From positions 1-34,551 of the forward strand of contig SFCB01000230.1 in the NCBI GenBank assembly GCA_004367505.1: a stretch of 34,551 nt of DNA. The letters run 5' to 3'. Position 1 is the first letter of the stretch. Each line of letters begins with the position of its first letter. A program made the position numbers and the translations under genes. The notes under the pieces were generated by a model that saw only the letters and a program-made list of their open reading frames with translations, had not been told where the DNA came from and did not search any database. This DNA is from Chloroflexi bacterium OHK40 (GTDB lineage Bacteria; Chloroflexota; Chloroflexia; Chloroflexales; Chloroflexaceae). Positions 9,291 to 17,139 of the stretch are shown one piece after another.

Positions 9291-9395
9291 TCCCATCCGG
9301 CACGCCAGCCCGCCGTGGGCCTCACGGCCCTGGGAGCCCGCGCAGGCGGGCTTGGCGCATCCCTTGCCGCGCGCTTCAGCGCCACGGCACACGAG
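9291..9395 (+). repeat. Dispersed intergenic repeat, copy B
   Basis: Second copy of the repeat at 7813-7881, same strand. Its two blocks (9291-9325 and 9367-9395) are separated by about 36 nt more than in copy A. The extra sequence contains a small hairpin, AGCCCGC-GCAG-GCGGGCT (9333-9350). The rest of the 9230-9633 intergenic stretch holds only a lone TATACT (9474-9479) without a good -35. Confidence 0.75.
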
Positions 9396-9633
9396 AAGAC
9401 AGGAGACCGGGGGGCAGGCCCATCCAGCCTACCAGGACCATCCCTGCCTATGGCCCCTGGGCGCCGCCTCCGTTATACTGGGCTCATGATCGAGCGGGTG
9501 TAGCCTGACGCGCTCTGGTGGTGGTATCTCCTCGGCCAACCGCCAACCTGGCTGCTGGCGCCGCGCATTGGGTGTTGGGGGAGCGCGGAGCGGCGCATGC
9601 TGCGCCACTGCCGCGCAGCAAGCGGAGCGTGTG

Positions 9634-10263
9634 ATGATCCGTGTGCTGGTGGTAGACGATCACCCGGTGGTCCGGCACGGCCTGGCCTCGATGCTGCGCC
9701 TGACGCCCGATGTCGAGCTGGTGGGCGAGGCCGCCGACGGCCAGGAGGCCCTCGACGCCATCCTCGCCCGCGCCCCCGATGTGGTGCTGCTCGACCTGCG
9801 CATGCCGCGTCTGAGCGGGGTGGAGGTGATGCGCGCGGCCCGCGAGCGTGGTAGTACCGCCCGCTTCCTCGTGCTTACCACCTACGATACCGACGAGTAT
9901 ATTGGCCCTGCCCTCGCCGCCGGCGCCCAGGGCTACCTGCTCAAAGATAGCCCGCCCGAAGAGTTGCTGCGCGCGGTGCGTACCCTTGCCCAGGGTCAGG
10001 TAGCCCTGGAGCCCGCTGTCGTTGCGCGGCTGCTCGCCCGTGTTACGGAAGGCCCCGCGAGCGACGAACTCTCCGCCCGTGAGCTCGAGGTGATCCGGCT
10101 GCTGGTGGGCGGCGCCAGCAACAAGGAGATCGCTACCGCCCTCGGCCTTTCGGAGAATACGATCAAGACTCACCTCAGCCGCATCTTCGACAAGCTCGGC
10201 GCCCGCAGCCGCGCCGAGGTGGTCGCCATCGCGCTCCAGCGCGGTCTCCTCTCCTCCAGTTAG
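9634..10263 (+). CDS. NarL/FixJ-family response regulator
   Basis: 209 residues, the standard length. ATG at 9634 (GTG at 9631 is an alternative) follows GGAG. The receiver domain (residues 1-120) has the acidic pair in VVDDHP, phospho-acceptor Asp54 in LLDLRMP, the switch Thr in LTTYD and the conserved Lys in LLKDS. The C-terminal LuxR-type helix-turn-helix reads LSARELEVIRLLVGGASNKE, then LSENTIKTHLSRIFDKLGA. It should bind DNA as a phosphorylated dimer. The gene stands just before the MacA/MacB-like export operon, and a HisKA_3-type kinase lies convergent at the far end of that operon; the two are almost certainly partners. Likely targets are the repeated 18-bp sites at 10298 and 15842. 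Confidence 0.95.
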   Translation: MIRVLVVDDHPVVRHGLASMLRLTPDVELVGEAADGQEALDAILARAPDVVLLDLRMPRLSGVEVMRAARERGSTARFLVLTTYDTDEYIGPALAAGAQGYLLKDSPPEELLRAVRTLAQGQVALEPAVVARLLARVTEGPASDELSARELEVIRLLVGGASNKEIATALGLSENTIKTHLSRIFDKLGARSRAEVVAIALQRGLLSSS

Positions 10264-10297
10264 CTGATTGCACATCCGTCTGGGGCGTCACCGCCCT

Positions 10298-10315
10298 TCA
10301 CCCGAACGGGCGACA
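10298..10315 (+). promoter_or_regulatory. Putative response-regulator operator upstream of the adaptor operon
   Basis: TCACCCGAACGGGCGACA occurs here and, as an exact reverse complement, at 15842-15859 before the sensor kinase. The core CCCGAACGGG is a perfect dyad around AA, with outer TC and GA also symmetric. In both places it reads in the same direction relative to the downstream gene. Here a TATGCT -10-like box follows at 10360-10365, 44 nt after the site, and the adaptor ATG is at 10421. Confidence 0.6.
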
Positions 10316-10420
10316 CCCCCCTCACCGGCTCTCGTGACGCGCCGCCGCGCCCCGGCGGCTATGCTGTGTCTACGGTCTCGCAGGCCGGAGCAGCGTTCGT
10401 GACGAAGGAGCCAACCACCG

Positions 10421-12184
10421 ATGGCAGCCACTACCCTTCCCCGGCAGCGACAGTCCGGCCGGGGCCGCTGGATCGCCGGCGGCATCGCTGTGATCGTTAT
10501 CGCCATTCTCCTCGCCCTGACCCTCTTCCGCCCGGCGGCGCCCCCCGGCAGCGTCGCTGACACCACGCCCGTCGTTCGCGGCGACATCGTCGGCGCCGTC
10601 GACAGCACCGGTACGCTCGCCGCCGACCAGAGCGTCGAGCTCAGTTTCCCCGTGAGCGGCACCGTCGTCGAGGTGCTCGTTGACGAGGGCGACGTCGTGA
10701 GCGCCGGCCAGCCTCTCGCCCGCCTCGACGACCGCGAGTTGGCCCTCTCGGTGGCGAGCGCCGAGGCGAGCCTGGAGAGCGCCCGGGCCCAGCTCGCGCA
10801 GCGCCAGACTGGCAATGCCACCCCCGAGCAGATCGCCGCCGCCGAGGCGAGTGTGGCCAGCGCCGAGGCTCAGCTCACCCAGACCCGCACCGGTAACGTC
10901 ACCGCCGCCGATATCGCCGACGCCGAGGCCCAACTCCGCTCGGCCCAGGCCCAGCTCGATGAGCTGCTGGCCGGCCCCGGGAGCGAGGAACTGGCCGCCG
11001 CCCAGGCCAGCTATGACCAGGCTGTCGCCAACCTTGAATCGCAGCGGGCCAGTCTCTCAGCTGCCAAGACCCGCGCCGAATCCGAGCTGGCGCAAACCGC
11101 CAACAGCTTGCGCGACGCCCAGGACGACTATAGCCGGATCTACTGGGACAACCGGGAGCTGGAGAAGGCCCCCGGCGAGCTCTCGCAGGAGCGTAAGGAC
11201 GAGGAGGCCGCCGCTCTGCGCGCCGTGGCAAGCGCCGAGGAGAGCCTGCGCCAGGCCGAGGTGGCCCTCGAAGAGGCCCGCGAGGCTGAGCGCACCGGAA
11301 TCGCCTCCGCCGAGGCCCAGCTGCGCGACGCCGAGGAGCAACTCCGCGCCACCAGGGCCGGCGCTAGCCAGGCCGAGATTACCCAGGCCCAGGCCAGCGT
11401 GGACCAGGCCCGCGCCAATCTGCAGAAGCTGCGCCAGGGCGGTACCGCCGCCGAGGTGGCCGCCGCTCAGGCTAGCGTGGATCAGGCCCGCGCCAATCTG
11501 GCCGAGCTGACTGCACCGGCCACCGCGACCGATCTGCGCATCCAGGAGGCCAGTGTGGCCCAGGCTGAGCAATCGCTCGCACAGGCCAGACTTCAGCTCG
11601 AACAGGCCACCCTCGTCGCGCCTTTCAGCGCTATCGTCAGCTCCGTCGCGATCGTGCCGGGCAGTGTGGTCGGCAGCGGCTCGCTCGCCATCACCCTGAT
11701 CGACCGCGATCCCCTCCACGTCGACCTGCGCTTGAGCGAAAACGACGTCGCCCGCGTGGCGCTGAACCAGCGCGTCGAGCTCACGATCGACGCGCTGCCC
11801 GACAGCCAGCTGCAAGGCGTCGTGAGTTACATCGCCCCCGCCGCCGAGACTGAGAACGGCGTGGTGACCTACGGGGTGCGTGTGGCGATCAACGACGCGC
11901 CGGAGGCGGTGAAGGTAGGCATGACGGCCAACCTGCGGATCATCTACGCTGAAAAGCAAGCGGTGCTGCTGGTGCCAGCCTCGGCCCTGCTACCCAGGGG
12001 TGATGGCCGCGTGGTGCAGGTGCCGGCCAGCGATCCGCGCGGCGAACCCCAGGAGATCGCGGTGGAAACCGGCCTGAGCGATGGCAACTACACCGAGATC
12101 CTCAGTGGCCTGAGCGAAGGCCAGCAGATCATCGCCACGCCCGGCCAGTCCCGCCAGGGCCCCGGCGGCCTCTTCGGCCAATAG
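10421..12184 (+). CDS. MacA/HlyD-like membrane-fusion (adaptor) protein with extended coiled coil
   Basis: 587 residues, longer than E. coli MacA (about 370). ATG at 10421 follows AAGGAG by about 10 nt. Order: short cytoplasmic tail; one N-terminal membrane anchor (about residues 19-39); first half of a lipoyl domain (SGTVVEVLVDEGDVVSAGQP); a helical hairpin of nearly 290 residues rich in Ala, Gln and Glu with repeated AAQASVDQARANL units; second half of the lipoyl domain from about residue 396 (ATLVAPFSAIV); then beta-barrel and membrane-proximal domains. Two near-identical units lie 78 nt apart (from 11390 and 11468). It should bridge the MacB-like transporter encoded next and an exported substrate. 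No TolC-like channel is encoded here. Confidence 0.92.
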   Translation: MAATTLPRQRQSGRGRWIAGGIAVIVIAILLALTLFRPAAPPGSVADTTPVVRGDIVGAVDSTGTLAADQSVELSFPVSGTVVEVLVDEGDVVSAGQPLARLDDRELALSVASAEASLESARAQLAQRQTGNATPEQIAAAEASVASAEAQLTQTRTGNVTAADIADAEAQLRSAQAQLDELLAGPGSEELAAAQASYDQAVANLESQRASLSAAKTRAESELAQTANSLRDAQDDYSRIYWDNRELEKAPGELSQERKDEEAAALRAVASAEESLRQAEVALEEAREAERTGIASAEAQLRDAEEQLRATRAGASQAEITQAQASVDQARANLQKLRQGGTAAEVAAAQASVDQARANLAELTAPATATDLRIQEASVAQAEQSLAQARLQLEQATLVAPFSAIVSSVAIVPGSVVGSGSLAITLIDRDPLHVDLRLSENDVARVALNQRVELTIDALPDSQLQGVVSYIAPAAETENGVVTYGVRVAINDAPEAVKVGMTANLRIIYAEKQAVLLVPASALLPRGDGRVVQVPASDPRGEPQEIAVETGLSDGNYTEILSGLSEGQQIIATPGQSRQGPGGLFGQ

Positions 12185-12222
12185 CGACGCCCCGGCGGCG
12201 CGTCTCCCAGGAGCGTAACCAG

Positions 12223-12936
12223 ATGCGAACCGAACCGACGATCGCGATTAGCGACCTGCACAAGATCTACCACATGGGCGACGTGGAGGTGGCCGCCTTG
12301 CAGGGCGTCTCCTTCAGCATCGACCGTGGCGAGTTCGTGGCGATCATGGGGCCCAGTGGTAGCGGCAAGAGTACGCTCATGAACATGATCGGCTGCCTCG
12401 ATACGCCGACCGCCGGGAGCTACCGGCTCGACGGGGCCGAAGTAGCCGCACTCGGGCCCAACGAGCTCGCTGGCGTACGGGCCCGCAAGCTCGGCTTCGT
12501 CTTCCAGCAGTACATGCTGCTGCCCCGGCAGACGGCCCTCCGCAATGTCGAGATGCCGCTGATCTACCGGGGCATCCCGGCCGCGCTGCGCCGCGCTCGC
12601 GCCGCAGCTGCCCTGCAGATCGTCGGCATGGGCCAGCGTATGCACCACCGGCCTCGCGAGCTCTCCGGCGGTCAGCAGCAGCGTGTGGCGATCGCCCGCG
12701 CCCTCGCCGCTAGCCCCTCGATCCTCCTGGCCGACGAGCCCACCGGCGCGCTGGACTCCAGAACCAGCGTCGAGATCATGGCCATTCTCCAGCGCCTCAA
12801 CCGCGAGCAGGGCCTCACCGTGGTGATCGTCACCCATGAAGCTGAGGTGGCCGACTACGCCCGCCGTGTAATCACCGTCCGTGACGGCAAGCTTGTGGGC
12901 GACCGGCTCAACCAGAGTGAGAGGAGCCAGCTATGA
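12223..12936 (+). CDS. MacB/LolD-type ABC transporter ATP-binding protein
   Basis: 237 residues, normal for this class. ATG at 12223 follows AGGAG. Walker A is GPSGSGKST (43-51), the Q-loop is in FVFQQYMLLPRQTAL, the signature is LSGGQQQRVAIARALA and Walker B is ILLADEPTGALD, with the switch His in VIVTHEAEV. The TGALD form and overall length place it in the MacB/LolD/FtsE group, which drives mechanotransmission-type transporters. It starts 38 nt after the adaptor gene and its stop overlaps the permease start by 4 nt (ATGA), so the two subunits are probably made in equal amounts by translational coupling. Confidence 0.95.
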   Translation: MRTEPTIAISDLHKIYHMGDVEVAALQGVSFSIDRGEFVAIMGPSGSGKSTLMNMIGCLDTPTAGSYRLDGAEVAALGPNELAGVRARKLGFVFQQYMLLPRQTALRNVEMPLIYRGIPAALRRARAAAALQIVGMGQRMHHRPRELSGGQQQRVAIARALAASPSILLADEPTGALDSRTSVEIMAILQRLNREQGLTVVIVTHEAEVADYARRVITVRDGKLVGDRLNQSERSQL

Positions 12937-14267
12937 TCGGCGCCGAGCAGAACCAGGTGCTCGCGCCCGCCCCGCCGGTTGATGCGCCCGAGCCCATGCC
13001 TGTGCTCGAGCCACTTCCCGACAGCGGCGGCCGCGTGAGCGTGATCGAGGTGGTGCGTATGGCGTTCGATAGCCTTGTGGCCAACAAGGTGCGCTCGCTG
13101 CTAACCATGCTCGGCGTGATCATCGGCGTGGCGGCCGTGGTGGCCCTACTCTCCCTGGGCGAAGGGGCCAGCAACGCGATCACCAGCCAGATCGAGTCGA
13201 TCGGCACCAACGTGCTCACTATCCAGCCCGGCCAGCAAGGTGGCGGGCCTGGCCAGAACACCTCAGCCCAGAACCTCACCTACGCCGACGCCCAGGCGAT
13301 CGAGGCTCTCAACCTGCCGATCGTCGGCCCGGCCCCTCAGTACGGCGCCACTGCCAGCCTGGTGGCGCCCGCCGCCGACACCAGCGCGAATGTGGTCGGC
13401 GTCACACCGGCCTACCAGGAGGTGAACGCCCTCACCCTCAGTGCCGGCTCCTTCATCGGCGAGGATCAGGTGCGTAGCGCCAGCCCGGTGATCGTGCTCG
13501 GCGCCACGGTGGCGGAGGAGCTCTTCGGCAGCGGCCAGGCCGTCGGGCAGACTGTTCGCGTGGAGGGCCAGACGCTACGCGTGATCGGTGTGCTCACCGC
13601 CGAGGGTGGCGGTGGCTTCGGCTCCGTGGACGACCGGGCCTTCGTGCCGATCACGGTGGCCCAGCAGCGGCTCTTCGGCGGTCGCACGCCTGACGGCAGC
13701 GGCTACCAGGTGAGCTCGATCGCCCTCTCTGTGATCGACGCCGACGACATCGATACCGTCCAGGCGCGCATCGAGGCCCTCCTGCGTGAGCGTCACGACC
13801 TGCCGGCCGATGGGAGTGAGGACGATTTCAGTGTGCTGAACCAGGCGTCGTTCCTCGAGACGCTCACGACCATCACGTCGCTCTTTACGCTCTTCCTCGG
13901 CGCCGTGGCGGCGATCTCGCTGCTCGTCGGCGGCATCGGGATTATGAACATCATGCTCGTCAGTGTCACCGAGCGTACGCGGGAGATCGGCCTGCGCAAG
14001 GCCGTGGGCGCCCGGGGCGGCGACATTCTGCTCCAGTTTGTGGTTGAGGCCCTGGTGCTCAGCCTCACCGGCGGCCTGCTCGGTCTGCTCCTCGGCAGCG
14101 TGATCCCCCTGGCGGTCACGATCCTGGGCCTGCTCGATGCCCCGGTGACGCTGAGCGCGGCGCTAATCGCGATCGGCTTCTCGCTGGCGGTGGGGCTCTT
14201 CTTCGGGATCTATCCGGCCCGGCGCGCCGCCCGGCTCGACCCGATCGAGGCCCTGCGCCACGACTGA
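12933..14267 (+). CDS. MacB-like ABC transporter permease (FtsX family)
   Basis: 444 residues. The start ATG at 12933 overlaps the upstream ATPase stop. After about 45 cytoplasmic residues there is a first membrane segment (MLGVIIGVAAVVALLSLG). A large extracytoplasmic MacB_PCD domain follows (about 70-310), with SIGTNVLTIQPG near its start. Three C-terminal membrane segments with FtsX features come last: IGIMNIMLVSVTERTREIGL and GIYPARRAARLDPIEALRHD. Together with the ATPase and adaptor it forms a tripartite exporter of the MacAB type; these export peptides, antibiotics or lipids, but the substrate here is unknown. A kinase gene converges on it from downstream. Confidence 0.93.
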   Translation: MIGAEQNQVLAPAPPVDAPEPMPVLEPLPDSGGRVSVIEVVRMAFDSLVANKVRSLLTMLGVIIGVAAVVALLSLGEGASNAITSQIESIGTNVLTIQPGQQGGGPGQNTSAQNLTYADAQAIEALNLPIVGPAPQYGATASLVAPAADTSANVVGVTPAYQEVNALTLSAGSFIGEDQVRSASPVIVLGATVAEELFGSGQAVGQTVRVEGQTLRVIGVLTAEGGGGFGSVDDRAFVPITVAQQRLFGGRTPDGSGYQVSSIALSVIDADDIDTVQARIEALLRERHDLPADGSEDDFSVLNQASFLETLTTITSLFTLFLGAVAAISLLVGGIGIMNIMLVSVTERTREIGLRKAVGARGGDILLQFVVEALVLSLTGGLLGLLLGSVIPLAVTILGLLDAPVTLSAALIAIGFSLAVGLFFGIYPARRAARLDPIEALRHD

Positions 14268-14328
14268 GGAGGCCGCCGATTCGCTCTGTCGTCAGGCTGG
14301 ATGCGGCGCGCCCCTCCGACCCTCGTGC

Positions 14329-14349
14329 AGCGCCGGGTTACCCGGCGCT
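14329..14349. terminator. Shared terminator hairpin between convergent permease and kinase genes
   Basis: AGCGCCGGG-TTA-CCCGGCGCT is a perfect 9-bp stem with a 3-nt loop. It lies 62 nt after the permease stop, and the loop TTA is the complement of the kinase stop codon TAA. No T-run follows on either strand. It probably serves as a bidirectional 3'-end structure. Confidence 0.55.
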
Positions 14350-15681
14350 CGGCCGGGGCACGAGCGCCTCCACCCGCGCGCCCTCGCGGTTCGTCAGCTC
14401 CAGCCGCCCCCCGAGGGCGGCCAGGCGCTCGCGCATGCCGAGCAGCCCGAACCCACCCGCTGGCCCCGGCGCCGCCTCGCCCGCCAGGGCTGGCGCCGGG
14501 AAGCCGACCCCGTCGTCCTGCACCGTAAGCCGCACCCCATCGTCCTCGTAGGCCAGGGCGAGCGTCACCCGTGAGGCTCCGGCGTGCTTGCCGGCATTCG
14601 CCAGGGCCTCCTGAGCTACCCGCAGTAGCGCAAGCTCAACGGCGGGGGCCAGAGGCCAGGGTGTACCACTGCTGCTGAAGCGGGCCTCCACGCCTGGAGG
14701 GGTCTCGGCGGCCAGTTGCTCCAGAGCGTCGCCAAGATCGCCGCGCTCCAGCAGCGGCGCCCGCAGGTTCCATACCGAGCGGCGTGCCTCGGCGAGGGTG
14801 GCCCGGGCGGTGCGCTCGGCAAGCCCCAGGCTGCTGGCCAGGGCCTCGGCGGCCTGGCTGTCGCCGGCCTGCCGCGCCTCCAGCGCCATGCGCGCGGCGC
14901 CAAGTTGCACCACTACGCCGGCCAGGCCCTGGGCGAGCGTGTCGTGGATCTCGCGGGCCAGCCGCCCCCGTTCCTCCAGCATCGCCTGCTCTTCGGCCCG
15001 CGCCAGCAGTTCGGTGGTCTGCGCGGCCACTCGTGCCTCCAGTTCCTCGCTCAGGCGACGCAGATCGGCCGCGCTGCGGCGACTCTCGCGCAGGGCCCGC
15101 TGGAGCCCGCTGGAGAGCAGGTAGGTCAGCGCCGCGATCGTCCAGAAGAGGCTGATCCAGAAGGTGGCTGTGCTCACGGCCTGCCCGAGCGGCGGGATCG
15201 GTGGTGCCGGGCTGGTGACGAGCTCGATCCCGCGGACCTCCAGCCACGCCAGGCTGACGACCAGCAGGGTTGCCAGTGCTGCCAGGCTGATGCTCGCTAC
15301 GCCGTCGATCAGCAGGCCCGCCACACAGATCGGCACGATCAGCAGCGCGACGGTGTTGGAGTTGAGCCCACCGCGCAGCGCCAGGCCCACCGTCAGCAGC
15401 GTCCAGATCCCGATCAGCCCGATCGCCGAGAGGTTGGGCCGCCGCAGGCGCACCAGCACGATCAGCGCGCTGAAGAAGACCACCAGTACCAGAATCGGCA
15501 GCGCCGGGCTTGGTGGCACGTGACCCTCCAACTCCGGGGGGAGCGCGACCGTGAGCCGCAGAATGACCACCGTGATCAGGCTGACCCCGAGCGGGATGAG
15601 CATGATCGGCAGCGTTCGGAGCACCAGTGAGCCCCGGCGGCTCATCTCGTCCGGGCTGTCAGGTGGTTGTGGATCCGACAT
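14338..15681 (-). CDS. NarL-type sensor histidine kinase (HisKA_3 / HATPase_c)
   Basis: 447 residues. ATG at 15681 is chosen because AGGAG lies 6 nt upstream; the frame is open to 15759. The N-terminal half carries about six hydrophobic membrane segments and no large external sensor domain. A short coiled stretch leads into the HisKA_3 dimerisation domain with phospho-acceptor His246 (REIHDTLAQGLAG). The ATPase domain has the N-box in VAQEALANAGKHAGA and the G-boxes DDGVGFP and GFGLLGMRERL. This membrane-embedded layout fits kinases that sense membrane stress or their own transporter. It converges on the exporter operon and should phosphorylate the regulator at 9634. Its stop codon lies in a hairpin loop. 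Confidence 0.93.
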   Translation of the reverse strand: MSDPQPPDSPDEMSRRGSLVLRTLPIMLIPLGVSLITVVILRLTVALPPELEGHVPPSPALPILVLVVFFSALIVLVRLRRPNLSAIGLIGIWTLLTVGLALRGGLNSNTVALLIVPICVAGLLIDGVASISLAALATLLVVSLAWLEVRGIELVTSPAPPIPPLGQAVSTATFWISLFWTIAALTYLLSSGLQRALRESRRSAADLRRLSEELEARVAAQTTELLARAEEQAMLEERGRLAREIHDTLAQGLAGVVVQLGAARMALEARQAGDSQAAEALASSLGLAERTARATLAEARRSVWNLRAPLLERGDLGDALEQLAAETPPGVEARFSSSGTPWPLAPAVELALLRVAQEALANAGKHAGASRVTLALAYEDDGVRLTVQDDGVGFPAPALAGEAAPGPAGGFGLLGMRERLAALGGRLELTNREGARVEALVPRPSAG

Positions 15682-15814
15682 GGTGGCTCCTGGGGTTCCT
15701 TCGGCAGGGCGCGATCCAGCAGGCTGTGGATGCGCTGGCTCCAGCCTGCTCACGAGCACGCGCGCCGGGTTAGGGTTTGGGCGGCCCCTGGCCTGTGCCC
15801 CGGGTAATGCCCCG

Positions 15815-15820
15815 ATTCTA
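15815..15820 (-). promoter_or_regulatory. Candidate -10 element for the sensor kinase
   Basis: TAGAAT on the minus strand, with no good -35 at 16-18 bp. The 18-bp dyad-containing site lies directly upstream with its centre near -42 of the predicted start, a position typical of activator-dependent promoters. Confidence 0.4.
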
Positions 15821-15841
15821 CCGCATCACGCTGGCGACGTC

Positions 15842-15859
15842 TGTCGCCCGTTCGGGTGA
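15842..15859 (-). promoter_or_regulatory. Second copy of the putative response-regulator operator
   Basis: Read on the minus strand, toward the kinase, this is TCACCCGAACGGGCGACA, identical over 18 bp to the site before the adaptor operon. It lies between the divergent kinase and trpD genes, 22 nt upstream of the trpD -35 box, so it could also influence trpD. Confidence 0.6.
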
Positions 15860-15880
15860 GCGTAGCGCCACCGTGCCCGA

Positions 15881-15909
15881 TTGACCAGCAACGGCCCCGC
15901 GCGTACAAT
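15881..15909 (+). promoter_or_regulatory. Sigma70-type promoter for trpD
   Basis: TTGACC (15881-15886), a 17-bp spacer and TACAAT (15904-15909). The predicted start near 15916 gives a leader of about 30 nt with AGGAGGAG before the trpD start. The leader is too short for a classical attenuator. Confidence 0.7.
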
Positions 15910-15945
15910 GGGCACGTCCGGCGGGCTGCGAGAGGAGGAGTGGCT

Positions 15946-16965
15946 GTGAACATCCGTGATGCGATAATCGCCGTGGTAGGGCGGCGCGACCTGAGCCAGG
16001 CCGAGGCGGCGATGGTCATGGAGGAGATTATGACCGGCGAGGCCACGCCGGCCCAGATCGGTGCCTTCCTCACCGCGCTGCACCTCAAGGGCGAGACCGA
16101 CGCGGAGATCGCCGGGATGGCCGAGGTGATGCGCCTGAAGGCCACGCCCGTATATCACGACGGACCCGTGGCCGACACCTGTGGCACTGGCGGGGATGGC
16201 TCGCATACCTTCAACATCAGCACGGCCGCGGCCTTCGTGGCCGCAGGCGCTGGCCTCACGGTGGCCAAGCACGGTAACCGCGCGATGTCGAGCATCTGCG
16301 GTAGCGCCGATGTGCTGGAGGGCCTCGGTGTCAAGATCGATCTCGATGCCGAAGGTGTGGCCCGCTGCCTGCGCGAGGCCGGGATCGCCTTCATGTTCGC
16401 CCCGAAGTTCCACCCGGCCATGCGCTTTGCCGGCCCCGTGCGCCGCGAGATCGGCATCCGCACCGCCTTCAACATTCTTGGCCCCCTCACCAACCCGGCC
16501 CGGGCCCGCTACCAGGTGCTCGGGGTGGCCTCGGCGCCTCTCGCCGAGAAGCTCGCCCGCGCCCTCAGCCGCCTCGATACCATCCACGCCCTCGTGGTTC
16601 ATGGCGACGGTGGGGTGGACGAGTTGAGCCTGAGTGGCCCCAACCTGATCTTCGACGTGCGCGGTGGCCAGGAGCCGCGCCGGCTGACGATCGCCCCCGA
16701 GGAGCTTGGTCTCGAGCGCGCCGCTCCTGAGGCGCTGCGCGGCGGCGACGTGGCCACCAACACCGCCATCGTGCGCGCGGTGCTCGACGGCAGCGATACG
16801 GGTCCTCGCCGCGACGTGGTGCTGCTCAATGCCGCCGCCGCCCTTGTGGCCGGCGATAAAGTCCCCGATCTGCGCGCCGGGCTCGCCAGCGCTCGCGCCA
16901 GCATCGCCGAGGGTCGGGCCCTCGAACGCCTCACGCGCCTCGTGGCCGTCTCCAACGCTGCCTAG
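15946..16965 (+). CDS. trpD: Anthranilate phosphoribosyltransferase TrpD
   Basis: 339 residues, normal length. GTG at 15946 follows AGGAGGAG (15933-15940) by 5 nt; GTG at 15940 is possible but would sit on the ribosome-binding site, and the frame open to 15856 crosses the promoter. Motifs are the PRPP/Mg site DTCGTGGDGSHTFNIST, KHGNRAMSS, RTAFNILGPLTNP (anthranilate site) and VVHGDGGVDELS. It transfers phosphoribose from PRPP to anthranilate, the second committed step of tryptophan synthesis, in the cytoplasm. trpC follows on the same strand after a channel-like gene. trpA is 11 kb away, and trpE, trpG, trpB and trpF are not in the window. Confidence 0.96.
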   Translation: MNIRDAIIAVVGRRDLSQAEAAMVMEEIMTGEATPAQIGAFLTALHLKGETDAEIAGMAEVMRLKATPVYHDGPVADTCGTGGDGSHTFNISTAAAFVAAGAGLTVAKHGNRAMSSICGSADVLEGLGVKIDLDAEGVARCLREAGIAFMFAPKFHPAMRFAGPVRREIGIRTAFNILGPLTNPARARYQVLGVASAPLAEKLARALSRLDTIHALVVHGDGGVDELSLSGPNLIFDVRGGQEPRRLTIAPEELGLERAAPEALRGGDVATNTAIVRAVLDGSDTGPRRDVVLLNAAAALVAGDKVPDLRAGLASARASIAEGRALERLTRLVAVSNAA

Positions 16966-17139
16966 CCCGGGCCCGCGCAGGCGAAGGCCCCCACGTGGTC
17001 CGGTCGTATGCGGCTGCGGGCTCACGGCGCCCCATCGGGGCCCATTCCGCTCCGCGCGGAGCTGCCTGCCACGTCACCACGGCTTGAAACAACCTGTGGC
17101 GCCAATCTGCTCGCAGAAAGCTGCAACTTCCAACGCTCT

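Noticed and set aside
9474-9486. TATACT box and ATG before the response regulator
   Set aside because: No acceptable -35 at 16-18 bp; the following ATG opens a frame of only five codons.
11057-11959. 300-codon minus-strand open frame inside the adaptor gene
   Set aside because: Complement of the Ala/Gln coiled-coil region; Gly/Leu-rich shadow with no domain.
15910-15945. Possible trp attenuator or T-box before trpD
   Set aside because: The leader from the predicted promoter is only about 30 nt, with no leader peptide or Trp codons.
15826-17025. 399-codon minus-strand open frame opposite trpD
   Set aside because: Antisense shadow of trpD, no recognisable domain; His/Gly/Glu-rich composition typical of complement reading.
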